A stretch of DNA of 64,000 bases, taken from NCBI RefSeq assembly GCF_003073045.1, contig NC_037593.1:18686812-18750811 (forward strand), in the 5' to 3' direction. Below, piece after piece: positions 1 through 12,400 of the stretch. This stretch comes from Pomacea canaliculata. Lineage: Eukaryota > Mollusca > Gastropoda > Architaenioglossa > Ampullariidae. The stretch's first letter is position 1. Every line of letters starts with the position of its first letter. Both the position numbers and the translations under genes were made by a program. The notes beneath the pieces were generated by a model. The model saw nothing but the letters and a program-made list of their open reading frames with translations, was not told the DNA's origin and searched no databases.

Positions 1-499
1 TATTTATTAAAACAAAACAAAAAATAAATAAAATGTACTGTACAGTACAGTAAATTGTGTTTCATTTACTGTACCTGTAACAAACTTTATGGCAGGAGGG
101 AATGAATGTGGAGGGAGGAGGGAAGGGGGATGGTTATTGTTTTGAAGGGGAGTCCTCTTCAATAAAAACAGAGGGTAACTGCTCTTCGGGTGTTTCTGTT
201 CTCTGTATCTTTTGCTGAGGAGAATCAGAATCTTGCTCTGCAGTTGCTTGTCTAATTTCTTTACGGAAGAATTTGTCAATTGTTTGCTGTTTTTTTTCTC
301 CTCTGCACTCACACTGATGACGCAAGCAAGGCGCGCTGGGCAGAATGAACGCCATTCGGCTCAACTCGGCTCATCTCGGACGTTCGGATGTTCGAGTTCC
401 AAATATTTGTTCGGATTCCAAGACAAAATTTTCTCGAATTTCCTGGTCGAATACCGATTTGGTCGAAAGTCAAGGCGTTCGAGAACCGAGGTATCACTG
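1..499 (-). mobile_element. Internally deleted pogo/Tigger-like DNA transposon, one end in window
   Basis: The end at 495-499 reads CACTG followed by TA at 500-501, the TA target-site pattern of Tc1/mariner-pogo elements. Read on the minus strand the terminus starts CAGTGATACCTCGGTTCTCG and continues with several TTCGAA-like blocks. Next comes a short reading frame (134-364) that looks like the C-terminal end of a pogo transposase, so the middle of the element seems to be deleted. The other end lies before base 1. The family name is inferred from the TA flanks, the terminus and the C-terminal motif. Confidence 0.55.
134..364 (-). pseudogene. C-terminal fragment of a pogo/Tigger-type transposase
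   Basis: A 76-codon frame contains EKKQQTIDKFFRKE, followed by an acidic, Ser/Pro-rich tail that ends in a stop. QQTIDKFF fits the PCNA-interacting (PIP-box) pattern Q-x-x-hydrophobic-x-x-aromatic-aromatic, which is known near the C terminus of pogo-type transposases. No DDE catalytic region and no CENP-B-like DNA-binding domain is present, so it cannot be an active transposase. The fragment sits between the terminal repeat at 499 and the window start. It could also be a chance frame, but the motif and the TA-flanked terminus support each other. Confidence 0.45.
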
Positions 500-501
500 T
501 A

Positions 502-762
502 TTATAAACAGGAAGCTGAACATACTGTCTTAGAACACACTTGTTAACGCATTAAGTACATATTTACTCCATGCGGACCTAGTGTCGGCATCTTTGACAA
601 GAAAGATTTTGCCCACTTCTGTTCCACCTGCCACTTATCCTCCGTTAAACTCAGGTTATAAAAGATTTTATTTACTTTGATGTCACATGACAGTGAAAGC
701 CGTTGTAAACAGAGAAAGGTGAGTGATATGAAATCTTAAGTAAATATTTTCTTGCACACACA

Positions 763-793
<31 letters not shown>

Positions 794-3700
794 TGACAAT
801 TCTGGGTTCTAACAGTCTACAGTCAACATCAATGTTTGAATTCATTTTGATGGTGTAATAATGTCGGCAAGACAGAAAGAGATGTCATAAAAGTTTATTT
901 ATTTCTCTTCCATAAAAGCAATAGCTTTCCATCACGTTTCTTTAATCTCTCTCTTTCCTCCTCTTTCCAGTGCTCTTTCAATCCTACAGGAAAACAAATG
1001 TATGGCCACTCTGTTCAATCTGTTGTTCTTACTTTTGATGTGTAGTTTGGAAATGAATTGAAAACAGCTTCTTCAGTTCCATCAATTTTGAAAAGGGAAA
1101 AAGAGGTCACGAAGAAAGGACAAAGAGAGCGAACTGGGTCAGCAGACACTCGCCGCTAGCCTGTGATGGCGACTGACAAGAAAATAGTCTGGCTATGTGG
1201 GCTGTGAGATGTATTTTTACCATCAAAGGAGAGTGTAAGAAAGGTGGGGGAAGATTTGCTAGAAGAGTAAACCTGAGGATAAAACATGATAGTTTTGGTG
1301 AACAATACTTGTAAAGGAATGTGCTACCTAGACTCAAAATGGCTGACTTCGAAGAATATGTTGGGGTTTTTTTTCATATCTTGCAGCCTCCTGTGTTCCA
1401 GATTTTCTTTTGTTGTTAAAGGTCTACAAGAGTGCAAAATATGTGATCTCATAGGTGGAGCTCAGTCCGCCATACAGTTTTCGAAATTATGAGTGATTAC
1501 TGCTCATTGCTGCCACCGACACCAACAGCGGCACCAACACTGGGTTGTCGAGATCCAAGCCTGCTGATGCCACTATTAATGGAAAATTTCAACACCATGA
1601 AGAAATGAATTCTCACCACTTAAAGTATGGTCTCAGCTTTCCTATTGGTTGTAGCATTGACAACGTCAGCATATATATGCATATTTCTGAGGTTAGAGTT
1701 CTAAACTATTTCTGTGGGTGATGGTTCAACTCCACAAGAATTCCGACCATGCCGCCTTTAAGAAAAAAATTTGTTTTTTAATTGTGCTTAAAATCCTTAT
1801 CATTTTGTAGTCAACCCTGACTACCTGCAGCCAGCCCGCCACGTTGGCCTCCTCACACCATGACCTCAGCCCAGTCGTGCCCGCCATTTTCTGGGGTATG
1901 TGTCACGTCCACTTCATGTTCCCCGGCGTACGTCACATTCCCCACTGACAGCCGTGCGTGGGGAGAGAGCTAACGAGGTGCAGGCTCCCATTCTGGAGCT
2001 AATTAATCTGCCCTTGGCCCCGTGAAAGTTCCTTTGCCCTTCTGGGGAACGGAAGAACAGTTGTCTAGAAGGTTCGAAACAAGCGATGGCTTTGAACATT
2101 GTACAGTATTCTCTTTCTCTCTGTGTCTTTCTCTCCACCCTCCCTCCTTCACACATCCCCCTACACACCAACAGGGACACGTCAACTGGTCTTTACTCCT
2201 GTTGAGAAACAGCTTGCCCACAATGGAATCTACAAGCTGCATTTACTGACTTCCACAAGGCGTGGGTAGTGTTTGAAGACAAGTTTCATAACAGCTTGTT
2301 ATCTTGTTACAAATGTTACAGCAGGGAAAACGTTTAGAAAATCAGTTAAAAAAAGTATTACGCTCGTGTTAAGGTATGTAATAGTGTTAGTAATCATAGC
2401 TTATCACAATTCTTTGACTGTTTAACAGTTTTCTTATTATTTATAAACTCATTAGCTCGAGAGATACTGTCCAACGGCAGATACCCAGCTTTCATATCGT
2501 CGGGTATCTAGAGACACATTATAAAAAAACACATTTTAAATTTAAAATTTATTTTAAGGTCCCATTCCCAAGCTGAATATTGAACTTTCAAATGTATCGG
2601 ATGGTCTTGTTCTCTGTGGCGAGCATTTAAAAGATTTAGACTGATGTATCCCTAACAGTAAAATCCTCTTCAAGAATATGACAGTCTGTAGTGGATACGG
2701 ATATTTAATTTATCCTCCGTCCGAGCGGTTAACTAGTATTAGTGCATTAGCTGATTTTGGTTTGACTATAATTAACGGGTAAAAAAAAAATAATTGTAGG
2801 TCCTTTACAGAATTAGTCTACAATTTTAAGTACCATGAAGGGAGGTTTTTTTAAAAAAATTAATGCTGCAGATTTAAATAAAACAAAAAAATCACCATGG
2901 AAATAACTGACACCCACAAACCAAAAGATGACATTACAGTTCTAACAAATTGTCTAAAAGTCATGTGCAAACATCACCAACCTGAATATGAAAGTACACA
3001 AGGTGGAAAAGCAGAGCTGTCACCAAGAGAAGCGAATGGGCGGGAGCAGAGGTCCTCCGCTGCTGAGCAAGCAAGACTGAAGCAGCATGATGCTCACTGA
3101 TGATGGCTTATAAAGCCGCATGACAACCAGTATCAGTACGATATTCCGATGGTGACATAATTCAGCTAGCCCCGTAGTTTTGGTTTGTTTTGTTTTTGGC
3201 AAGGTTGTTTGCTGGCGAGCTGCTCGTTGCCACACTTGTTTGATTGCCTGTGCAATTTCGAGTTTGTTTGTTTTTTTGCGGGGGTTGTTTATTGTTTCTT
3301 TATTGCTTAAAAAACTTAACTTGGTTGAGTATTATCTGGACTTCGTTGTAGGAGTTCACTGACAGTACATTTTATGGTGGTGGCAGCTCTAAAGCAGCCA
3401 TCTACTTTAAAAGTAATGAAAATTACATAAAGCATCGTTATTTCGTTTTAGTACTCTCTTTAACTATCTCAGTTTTTGTAAGTATATTTTATGCTGCAAG
3501 AAGGACCTCGCCCAAAGGGAGTCAAGTGAATTCAGACAGAAATGAAAACAAATAGTAATGATACTAGATAATAATAATTGTGACTTTATGGAATTCGTGT
3601 CAGTGCTGCAGCTGCAAGGTCCTAAGACAGTTCTTTAGTCACTCGTTCCTCAATGACAGATAGTAAGTATTCTTTAATTAAATCCATGCCTAAATACTAA

Positions 3701-5614
3701 AAGCATGTATAGAACCGTCTTCTTGGACAAAGATTCTAGTGAAAGCATTATAGTCATCAAACAGAAAATTTGAGAAAAACTCTTTTAAAAACGAACCTTC
3801 AGACAGCTCCTTCCCATAGAACATTCTAGAAACAAATTTCAAAAGTCAGATATATTTATTATTCATATTCTCATTTCTCTCTCTATATATATATATATCT
3901 CGTAATGAAGGCCACCCCGTTCAGATACAGAAGAATATGGTGTTGCAGTTGATGGTGCTTTGCGTAAACAAAGTTGGAAGTACAGACTGTTTCTGGATGT
4001 GAAACGTGGACTTAGTATTCCGATAAGGAGAGGAGAGTCCAGTCAAGAACAAGTACCCGAGAAGACTCCTCGTGATCCCATACAGGGACATTGTCTAAAG
4101 CAGGGTGGTCACATCCGTAGGACACCAGGGACCTTACAAGCCTTGGCTGACAAGCACGAAGAAGTGGACAAGTCGCCGTGGAAGATCTTCTCGCCATCGG
4201 ACAACAAGGGGGTGGGGCGGGGATGTCAGGTGCTGCCTCCATGTTTGTGCTCCCTCCAGCGACTGGTGCTACTCTTATTCAAGAAACAAAGGAAGAAGCT
4301 TTTACTTAATGTGTGTTTGGAATATTCTTGTTGGCTTCTGGGTAGAATGGGAGGTCACGTGCTCTGTGTGGGTCCTGAATCCTCGTCTTGTAAGGGAGAG
4401 GGTGTTAGGTTTCATATTTGTTGGATGTTGTTACTGCTGTCTTGCTTTGACCCAGGGTTGCCACCAGTGCTTCTCTAGCAGCTGTTGACCTTACCCGACA
4501 AGTATGTATGAATATTTATGCACAGGGATGAATATCATGGTGGAAGCGACTGTGTGCCTTGTGTGTCTGGGTTTTTTCCACTGATGTTAAATTTATTTTA
4601 ATGTTTATCGTCTTATATTAATGTTATTGGTGTATGGTTTTCTCTTTGTATATTATGGAATAAAATAAAAAAACGAACGAATGAATGACGAAATTGTCTG
4701 AAGGGAATAAGCAAAACACAGGTTTACATCTTTGAAAAATGAATGTAAGAACAGTGTTGTGATCGTTCTGAGTCTCGTTCAAGTCTTCAAGTCTCTTCTT
4801 GACTCGTTCTTTCCTTCTATCATTCAGTGTTGCTGCGATGGGGCGCATGAATACACAGAAGAAAAATGTGATTCTCAACTTCTACAGAAACGTGAAGTAT
4901 AAATCACAGTTCTACACGATATTTACTACCAAACACAAGTAAAGGGAAGTCATTGTTTAATACAATACTGATTGCCAGCTTTGGTACTCTCCCTTAGTGT
5001 ATAAACACGTGTCACTTGAAAACAGGAAACAACACTGTATATTGTAGCAACAAATAATTATGCTAGAACTTTGTCGTGAAAATTAATACTTTAAACATAA
5101 CAATGTAACAGCAATATAATGCGAGCAATACAACAGACAATGGAGACACTGACAGAAGTTGTCGTCATGTTGACACAACACACTGCTCATGAAACAAATG
5201 GTGGTAGTGCTATACAGGTAAACATTATTCGTCATCATCTAATACATTTCAACGTTTTCGTCATCGTGGCAGATAACAGAGCAGTAAAAATGTCTGCTGC
5301 ACTTGATGCCCTCAAAGTCTCAATTCTGTGTTTCTCCTCACGGCGAACTAACGGTAACGGCACGTGTCCTTCCTTCAACACTCTGTCCTGCTTTGATTGA
5401 AAGAATTTGTAAATAGTGCAAATAGTATAAATACAAATTAATTAGTCTGTATAAACACAAATTAGTTAATCTTTATAAACACAAGGCGTTTATAGTATAA
5501 AAACATTATGGTGTTTATATCCTCGCTTGACTTCTACATATACATATCGTGTACATCGCTCGCACCTTTGTGTGTGTTTTGTTCGTGTGTTGTTTGTTTG
5601 TAAATGTGTGTTGT
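502..5614. other. No gene recognised; AT-rich intergenic DNA
   Basis: Frames here are short, have no recognisable domain and show no convincing chain of splice sites. A CT/CA simple repeat lies near 760-795 and a TA run near 3885-3900. The stretch around 3960-4480 is open for 172 codons, but I recognise nothing in it and its composition is not clearly coding. Confidence 0.5.
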
Positions 5615-5718
5615 TTGTGTGTGTGTGTGTGTGCGGTTTGTGTGTGATAGAAATACATGGTGGGTATGAAAGTAAACAACAGTGTAAGAGTTGGCGTGTG
5701 CTCGAGACTGTTGAGACT

Positions 5719-5809
5719 GTCACAGTGTCACGGATGTTGAGTGTCACAGTGTCACGGATGTTGAGTGTCACAGTGTCGCGGATGTTGAGTGTCACAGTGT
5801 CACAGATGT
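5719..5809. repeat. 24-bp minisatellite, four copies
   Basis: Four tandem units start at 5719, 5743, 5767 and 5791. Each begins GTCACAGTGTCACGGATG with one or two substitutions between copies. A GT microsatellite lies just upstream (about 5616-5634). The array makes both strands look open for about 126 codons, which is a by-product of the 24-bp period, not evidence of a gene. Confidence 0.85.
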
Positions 5810-6450
5810 CACTGGCGTTTTCAAGGGAACTCGAATATGTCATAGTCACGTTGTCAAAAACACATTTCACATGTGATTACTTGTGTGGGTGTTTGTGCGT
5901 GTGTTGATGTTTGTATATTTATAGTTTTCAGAGCGTGTCAACGACATAAACAATTCATATATATAATAAATATGTATTAACTGGAGGCATGCTTCACTTA
6001 AAAGCACCAGATGAACAAAAGCAAAATAATTTTGAACGTTGACTGACTTCCACGAGAGTTACAATGAGTTAACTTCATACAGAGAAAAGTGCGTGCTATG
6101 TATTATTATTATTATTATTATAAACGAGAGTTCCCAACAGCATTTCTTCCGCCTGACAGACGTCAGAGAGAAAAGCAAGGGATGCTCGATTTCTTGTCTT
6201 ATAGCTTGTCTGATTGCTTGTCCATTTATTCTTTTGTGTTGGATTTAAGGCGACAGTTTAAAGTAGACTTTCACATGACAAGTACGGTACATGCAAAAGA
6301 AGTATATGAAAAAGGTGTTTGACTGCATTTTTCTTTCTCTGCAAGCCTTCATGCTTTTTTCATCACATATTCTTTGTATTATTTAAAATAGTTCATCCTC
6401 CACAGTGGAGGGACATTAGCTGCACTGTTCAACCTGAGACAGCCGTTCCT
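5810..6450. other. Intergenic, 3' flank of gene A
   Basis: No gene is seen. An (ATT)n microsatellite lies at about 6099-6121. The stretch is downstream of the minus-strand gene that ends at 6476. Confidence 0.5.
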
Positions 6451-6454
6451 GTTG

Positions 6455-6460
6455 TTTATT
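6455..6460 (-). terminator. AATAAA polyadenylation signal of gene A
   Basis: AATAAA on the minus strand lies 15 nt after the TGA stop of gene A (6476-6478). Genes F, G and H carry ATAAACA at or next to their stops, so a very short 3' UTR may be a family trait. Confidence 0.4.
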
Positions 6461-6475
6461 TTCTAGAAAAAAAAC

Positions 6476-9400
6476 TCAACGAGGAATGTGCCCTTCGTTT
6501 ATGAAAGTTCTCAGCCTGAGAATCTCCACTTTGTTCATTTTGAACTCATCCTTCAGGTTGCTGTCCGTCAGCTTCGTCAACAGGTTGCCGTCGATAAAGT
6601 GCTTGCGGAACTTCTTGCTGTACTTCTCCAGGCCCAGGTCCTGCATGCGCTCGCACACCTCGTCGATGGTCAGCGAGCTGATGTCCGAGGTGGTGGAGCC
6701 GATGGACGCCAGCGAGCCTGCGGACCCTCCTCCGTCGTCAGAGTCCGTGCGAACGTTCTTCCTGGACTGACTGCGGCCATCCCTCGATGGTAGAGGAGGG
6801 GGAGAGAACTCTCCTGGCCTTTCAGGAGAGCGCTCTTTCTTGGGGAAGGCTGGTAATGGCAGGACGGACTGCATCATGAGCGGATGGTGCGCCTGCGCCT
6901 TCAGGGGAAGATCCTTACTGTCAAGGTCCACGTTCACCAAGTCGTACACGTGGCCGTCTACGTCCTCCACCTTGACCAGCGTCTCGTAGTTTCTAGTTTT
7001 GGATGCATCCTTCATCTTCGACTTGTTGACCTCGTTCTTCCGTTTCACTGGTGTGTTCGTATGCGAGGCCTTTTCTGTCGTCGTCGTCGTCGTCTTCCGC
7101 GGAGGAGGGGGTGGGGGCCCGCCGGGTGGATCAGGCGCATCTCGTCGCTTATAGCTGATGTCGATGAAAGTGTCTTGTTCCATGTAGTCAGGGATCTCGG
7201 TTTCTGTCATCACCCGTCGCTGTTTATCGACGATGGCTAATTCTGATAACAAAAAAATATATTTAGATTAATTATGATAACAAAAAAATATATTTAGATT
7301 AATTATGATAATTATATCGTGCTTTTGTGTGTATGTGGTAAAGTTGCTGTTGTCTCTGAGAAATAGAATGTTCAGATATCTTTATTCCCTAAAATAAAGC
7401 TTAGTGAGGATCAATAAAAGAAAAATAAAAGTTTACGGACACATAGACTGTGATAAAATTACTTTTGAAAGTTCGAGGTCAGGCCATTGGCTGTGACACT
7501 TGTTGGATACCAAACTAATAAACTGTGGAAGTCCTTTGGTTTGTCTGTGGTATGAAGCTTTTCTATTACTTTAAACATAATATCTCTCCATAATAGTAGA
7601 GTACTCATTGAATGTCTTATAGTGAACAGATTTTGTAATGCTGGAGATTCTTTTAATGTTATGCTTTACATCTGGTGAAGGATATTTTTAAATTATTTAT
7701 AATCTTTTATAGTAGTAAATACTTTTGTCTTACTTCCCCTTGTAGTAAATATTTAAACCAGTTTTAGATATGTTTTTAACATGTTAGAATCTGCGACTTG
7801 TTCAGCCAAAGTTGACAATGACCATCCAGAAATGACCTTTCAACTCTCACCTTGAAAGAAGGGGTCGTTGTCCAGACTGTACTTGGCACTGGCCGCTGCC
7901 AGCTCCTCTATGACAACCTTTAGCTTTGCCTGTGGATCTTTGACCCCCACGAGACCGTCCACCAGTGAAAAGGCCACTTGGTTCAGCCGGCGAGGCAAGA
8001 CCTGGATCTTCTCACGCGGCTTACCGTCTGCAACCAGCGAGAGCAATGAACAAAGAAATAAAATTGCTCAAGTCATTGCTAAGTGAGTACATGTATATCA
8101 GTTCTAACAGACTTAATACTCAATACAATCAATGACTCCAAGTCATTCTTTTTACTATTTTCAGGGAAAAAATGTTTTTTGTTGTTGTGGTGCTGAATGT
8201 GTTCTGCTCTGTGAGTTTGTTTCCTTAAAATTAAAACATTTCTCTACAAGACTAAATTCTCATCAAAACTATAACACAGTGACATAGATCTTAATAAAGA
8301 ATTACAGTCAAGCTGACAAACTTTATTTTCTGAAAGGATTTTTTATTCAGACCCCACTCAGGTCAGAAAATAGCTGGGAGTTGGACAAAACCTTTTGTAA
8401 GACAAACATTAAAAGATGTGTACCCTGCGTTCACCATGTTAGTCAAGAATGTCAAAATATTTGTTATAAAACTGTTTCTTTGGTGGACCTAAAGTCTCTC
8501 TCTCACACATACACACCAACACACACACACCAAAAAACACTTTTGGAACTCAGTACCTGCACCACCAACTGAAAGGCAGTAGAAGAAAGGTTCTTCATAC
8601 ACAGCAACCAGGACCAGATCCCCAAAGAAGGTGTGGTTAACAGGGACCCGGTCAACATCGAAGACGAGGTTGTCTATCCTGGCGAAACTCATCAGAACCG
8701 GCAACTTCATGTTCTCCACGATGTCCCTCACAGTCACAGCCTCCGCCCCTACAGGGATTGTGTCAAAGGTCAAAACGACTACAAAGAGACAGGCTTTTTT
8801 ATCGCTGGGTTTTGTTTTGTTTTTTCAAAATAGATGTTACATTTTATTTATCCATTCTTTCATTCATTTATTTTCATTCACTGAATCATCTTTGGTTCAT
8901 TTGTAGTTTTGTGTAATTGACAGATACAGAGGAAGTTTCTTGAGGAGCATAATGATAGTCAAAAATATGTTTACTATACCCAAAGCGTACTAATTATAAA
9001 CATGTAGAATAGTTAAATTCAAAAATTTACTAATTATAAACAAATTATATGTAAAATGAGTGCTAATCATATCCAGAGTATATGCTAAACGTGTACTAAT
9101 TACTATGTCAATGTGACTAAAATCTTGCCACCTGGTATAGGGAAATTATGTTTTGTTGGATTGAAGTACAGTGGATTATTGGAGACAGACTGAGGACAGT
9201 CACATAATGTGTAGCTTCTGTAGCAGAGCTGACAGGTAGTGTAGCTGGAGTGTTAGCATGAGTTAAAATAGAACAGAATAGAGATATCACTATCATGGTG
9301 CAGGACACGACTGAGTGCGAGAGTCCTTGATGCGAAGGAGGAAGAACTGATATGAGATTCCCTTGCATGAAACCCTGACACGCCTCAAGATTGAATACCA

Positions 9401-12400
9401 AGCAAACAGTGCGGCCATAAATCAGATTGCAGCCCACACAGTGAGTGTATCCTTCTCGAAAGTAGCGCCTATAGGACCGCCGACTGCCGGACTGGATGCT
9501 GACTAATCCCTAAAAAAGGGGTTTTCATTGAAAACTTTTTTCCAAAGGGTCTCACTATGGAACACATGGACAGGATGTAAACAATACAAACAAAGTTCGA
9601 GTAATGACAGTCTTCTGTAAACAAAATAAAAGTGTCATGACTACATTGGCAGGTCATAGTGACATCCTGAGTCCCACACTTACCTCCGGGGTAGCTCCTG
9701 GCATTAAAAGTGAGGGGCGAGCTCAGCGGCAGACTAAGGGTCCTGGAGTGTGAGTCATGAATCAAGACTCTCTTCTGAACTCCTCTCTTGAAGGCAAACA
9801 GCAACTGTCACATAAACACTGGCTGAAGTCACGTGTTACAGTATCTATAGGACTAACATAGTTAAAAAGCAGTTTTCACATGGAGCTCCGAAACTCCTTG
9901 CGAACCTAAAGCTACTTGAGTGAGTAAGTGCCTGTGTGTGTGTGTGTGATTTAACCGAAAAATACAATAAATAAAGAGGCAGAGAAAGTGAGACAGTAGT
10001 AACAAGGGAGAGGAAGCTTTGGGTGGACACAGCTCTACTGAAAAGTGTATTTATGGGCGTTGTCGCTAGTGTTTGCTACTCCTATTATCGGCAAGCAGAG
10101 AATAATGAGACAGAGCCTGTACAATTTCTTAGCAACAAATCTTCTCTGAAAGCGGAAAACTCAAACAAATCAGCAAATAATCTGCTTCACAAAAACTGTC
10201 ATAATTCAGAAAGCATCTTTATAACAAAGAAGAGCAGTACAAGGCTGGAAGTATGACATGATTAAATTCTGAATTTAATGTCTTCCGTCGTCTTATCCTT
10301 CCATTCGACTTAGGGTTTGACTTCCTGCAGCTTGGACAGATGGCTTGGTGTGCAGAGTTTCGGTGAGTTCAGCACAGTGACCTCTCACGAAAGGTGACAA
10401 AGGTGAGGCAGTGTGGGAAGGGATGTGCTGGAGACTGAGAGACTGCAGCTGACTTTAAAGATGGACGGCCTGACTATTCAAACCTTATGCTGTATCCTGT
10501 CAACACTTTTTGCATTCTACTGGAGATAAATAATGTAGTGTCCAGTACTGTTTAAATCTCTAAACTCTGTTTAAATTCACCAAAACGTTTGAGGGCAAAA
10601 AACATGGGGGAGGGGGTCACACCTACCTCGCCAGACTCGAAGGCCTCCATATACTTGTGGTTGTCGTCCTCGCTGTCGTAGCCCACGTTGACCACCAGGA
10701 AGAGCGGCAACTGCCCCGCCTCGCCATCAAAGAGCTGCTTGGTGAAGTAAATCTGGGAATCGTCGTATTTGAACTTGGCGTAGTTCTTGGGCGGTCTCGG
10801 GAGGACCTGCAACATGGCGAGTAGACAGCGAGTAGTGTGCAGGTCTCATGCAAGTATTTTGTCTGCGGGGTCATGGCAGGAGGAAGACGAAACGACACAA
10901 TTACAACTTCTGTCTACCTTCCTTATCCCCGGACTCGCCCCAACGTGGCTTCAGCTCGTCCTTATTTTTTGAGTTTTATATCCTGAACCACTTTCGTTGT
11001 TGTTTTACGGCCCTTGTTGTATGTATCGGGTTTGTGGAATATAACATCCGGCAATTGCTCCTTCACTAACTCCGTGTTTCAAAGTGTCTTTCCCGGAACC
11101 AAGAAATGCATCTTTTCATCCCAGTTGAAACTTTCAGGAAGCTATGTGCACAGTAGACATAAATTTTGATCTTCTAAAATAGTATGTAATTAAAATTTCG
11201 TTAAGCTTCAATAACTATAATGACAAAACATCAATTTTTTCATTCAAAGTTGGTATTTTAAGGATATGTAAATTACTGTCAGAAAGAAAAAAGTACATAA
11301 ACGGCGGGTTGAAGACTTATGTCAGTGAAATTTATTGATGGTCCCAGGTCGGACGACGCTCAGACCAAGCCACCACGAAGAGGAAGAGATAGTGAAGCTA
11401 CAAAGAGTAGGACAGCAAGATCGACAGTGACTTGTTTGTTTGTGTTTAATGCCGTGCCAGCAACTAAGGCTACATCATGGCAGTTGATTGACAGTGACAC
11501 TGACAGATGGACACAATGGCACTGCAAGATGACACGCTGGGATCGTGGTATGGTGCACGAGGAAAATGAAACTCAAGACACGTCACGTACTTGTATTCCT
11601 GGGCTTCCTGCAGATGATTTTTCCAGTTAACTACTAAAACGAGGCTGGTGTATACAAAGCTTCCGGTTTAGTCACATTCACAGTTTAGGCTCGCCGAAAC
11701 TAACAGCAGAGAACTTCTCAAGAAGCTAAGCGTTGGTCTCGGCAGACACACAGCAGTCCACCTGTATACGTCCGTGGACACATGAAGCTGGCTCAAAGGA
11801 GGAACAAGTCTTAGCGAAACTGTAGATATTGAAAATGAAACTTGGACAACATCACGAAAGAAGACATGCAACTCAAGGTGAAAGGCTTTGCTTGTGCCAC
11901 AACCATCAAGTACATGTAGTCACCGACTACAAACCTTCATAGCCACATATAATTGTAATTTTAGTGCATCCTCGATATTCGATGACTGAGGCACTCAATG
12001 GCTTGGATTTAAAACATGTTAAAAAGTAGTGTCGAGCAGAAAGTATTAATGAACTAAAGACTGGTTGCAACAAATCTTGGTTCTACTCAGTCTGCTGCAC
12101 TGCGGCAAGAGGAACGGGGGAGTGGGGTACGGGATCCGAGTGTCTGGCTGTTGACCAGGGGCGAGGGTAAGTCGTTTGCCCGTGGACGAAATAGGGAAAT
12201 CAAAAGTAAATGTCATGTCTCCGTAGTTACCAATCGGTGTATAGATATTGTTCGTGTTACCTTTCCCCACAGCACCTTTGATACCTTTAAAGCTTTGGTC
12301 CCAGAGGTAAGGCTTCGCGACTACTGCGCCATGGCGAAACTACTCTAAGTGCTGTGGTAGCTGGATGCTTACCAGACAGGTAAACAGCTTCACAAAGTAT

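Noticed and set aside
3960..4488. 172-codon plus frame and an overlapping 127-codon frame
   Set aside because: No recognisable domain, no splice context and no homologue elsewhere in the window; probably chance.
5490..5907. Open frames of 126 codons on both strands
   Set aside because: They are created by the 24-bp minisatellite and GT/CA runs; there is no domain or splice support.
11319..11630. 103-codon plus frame inside intron 1 of gene A
   Set aside because: No domain, not conserved in the matching intron of gene D.
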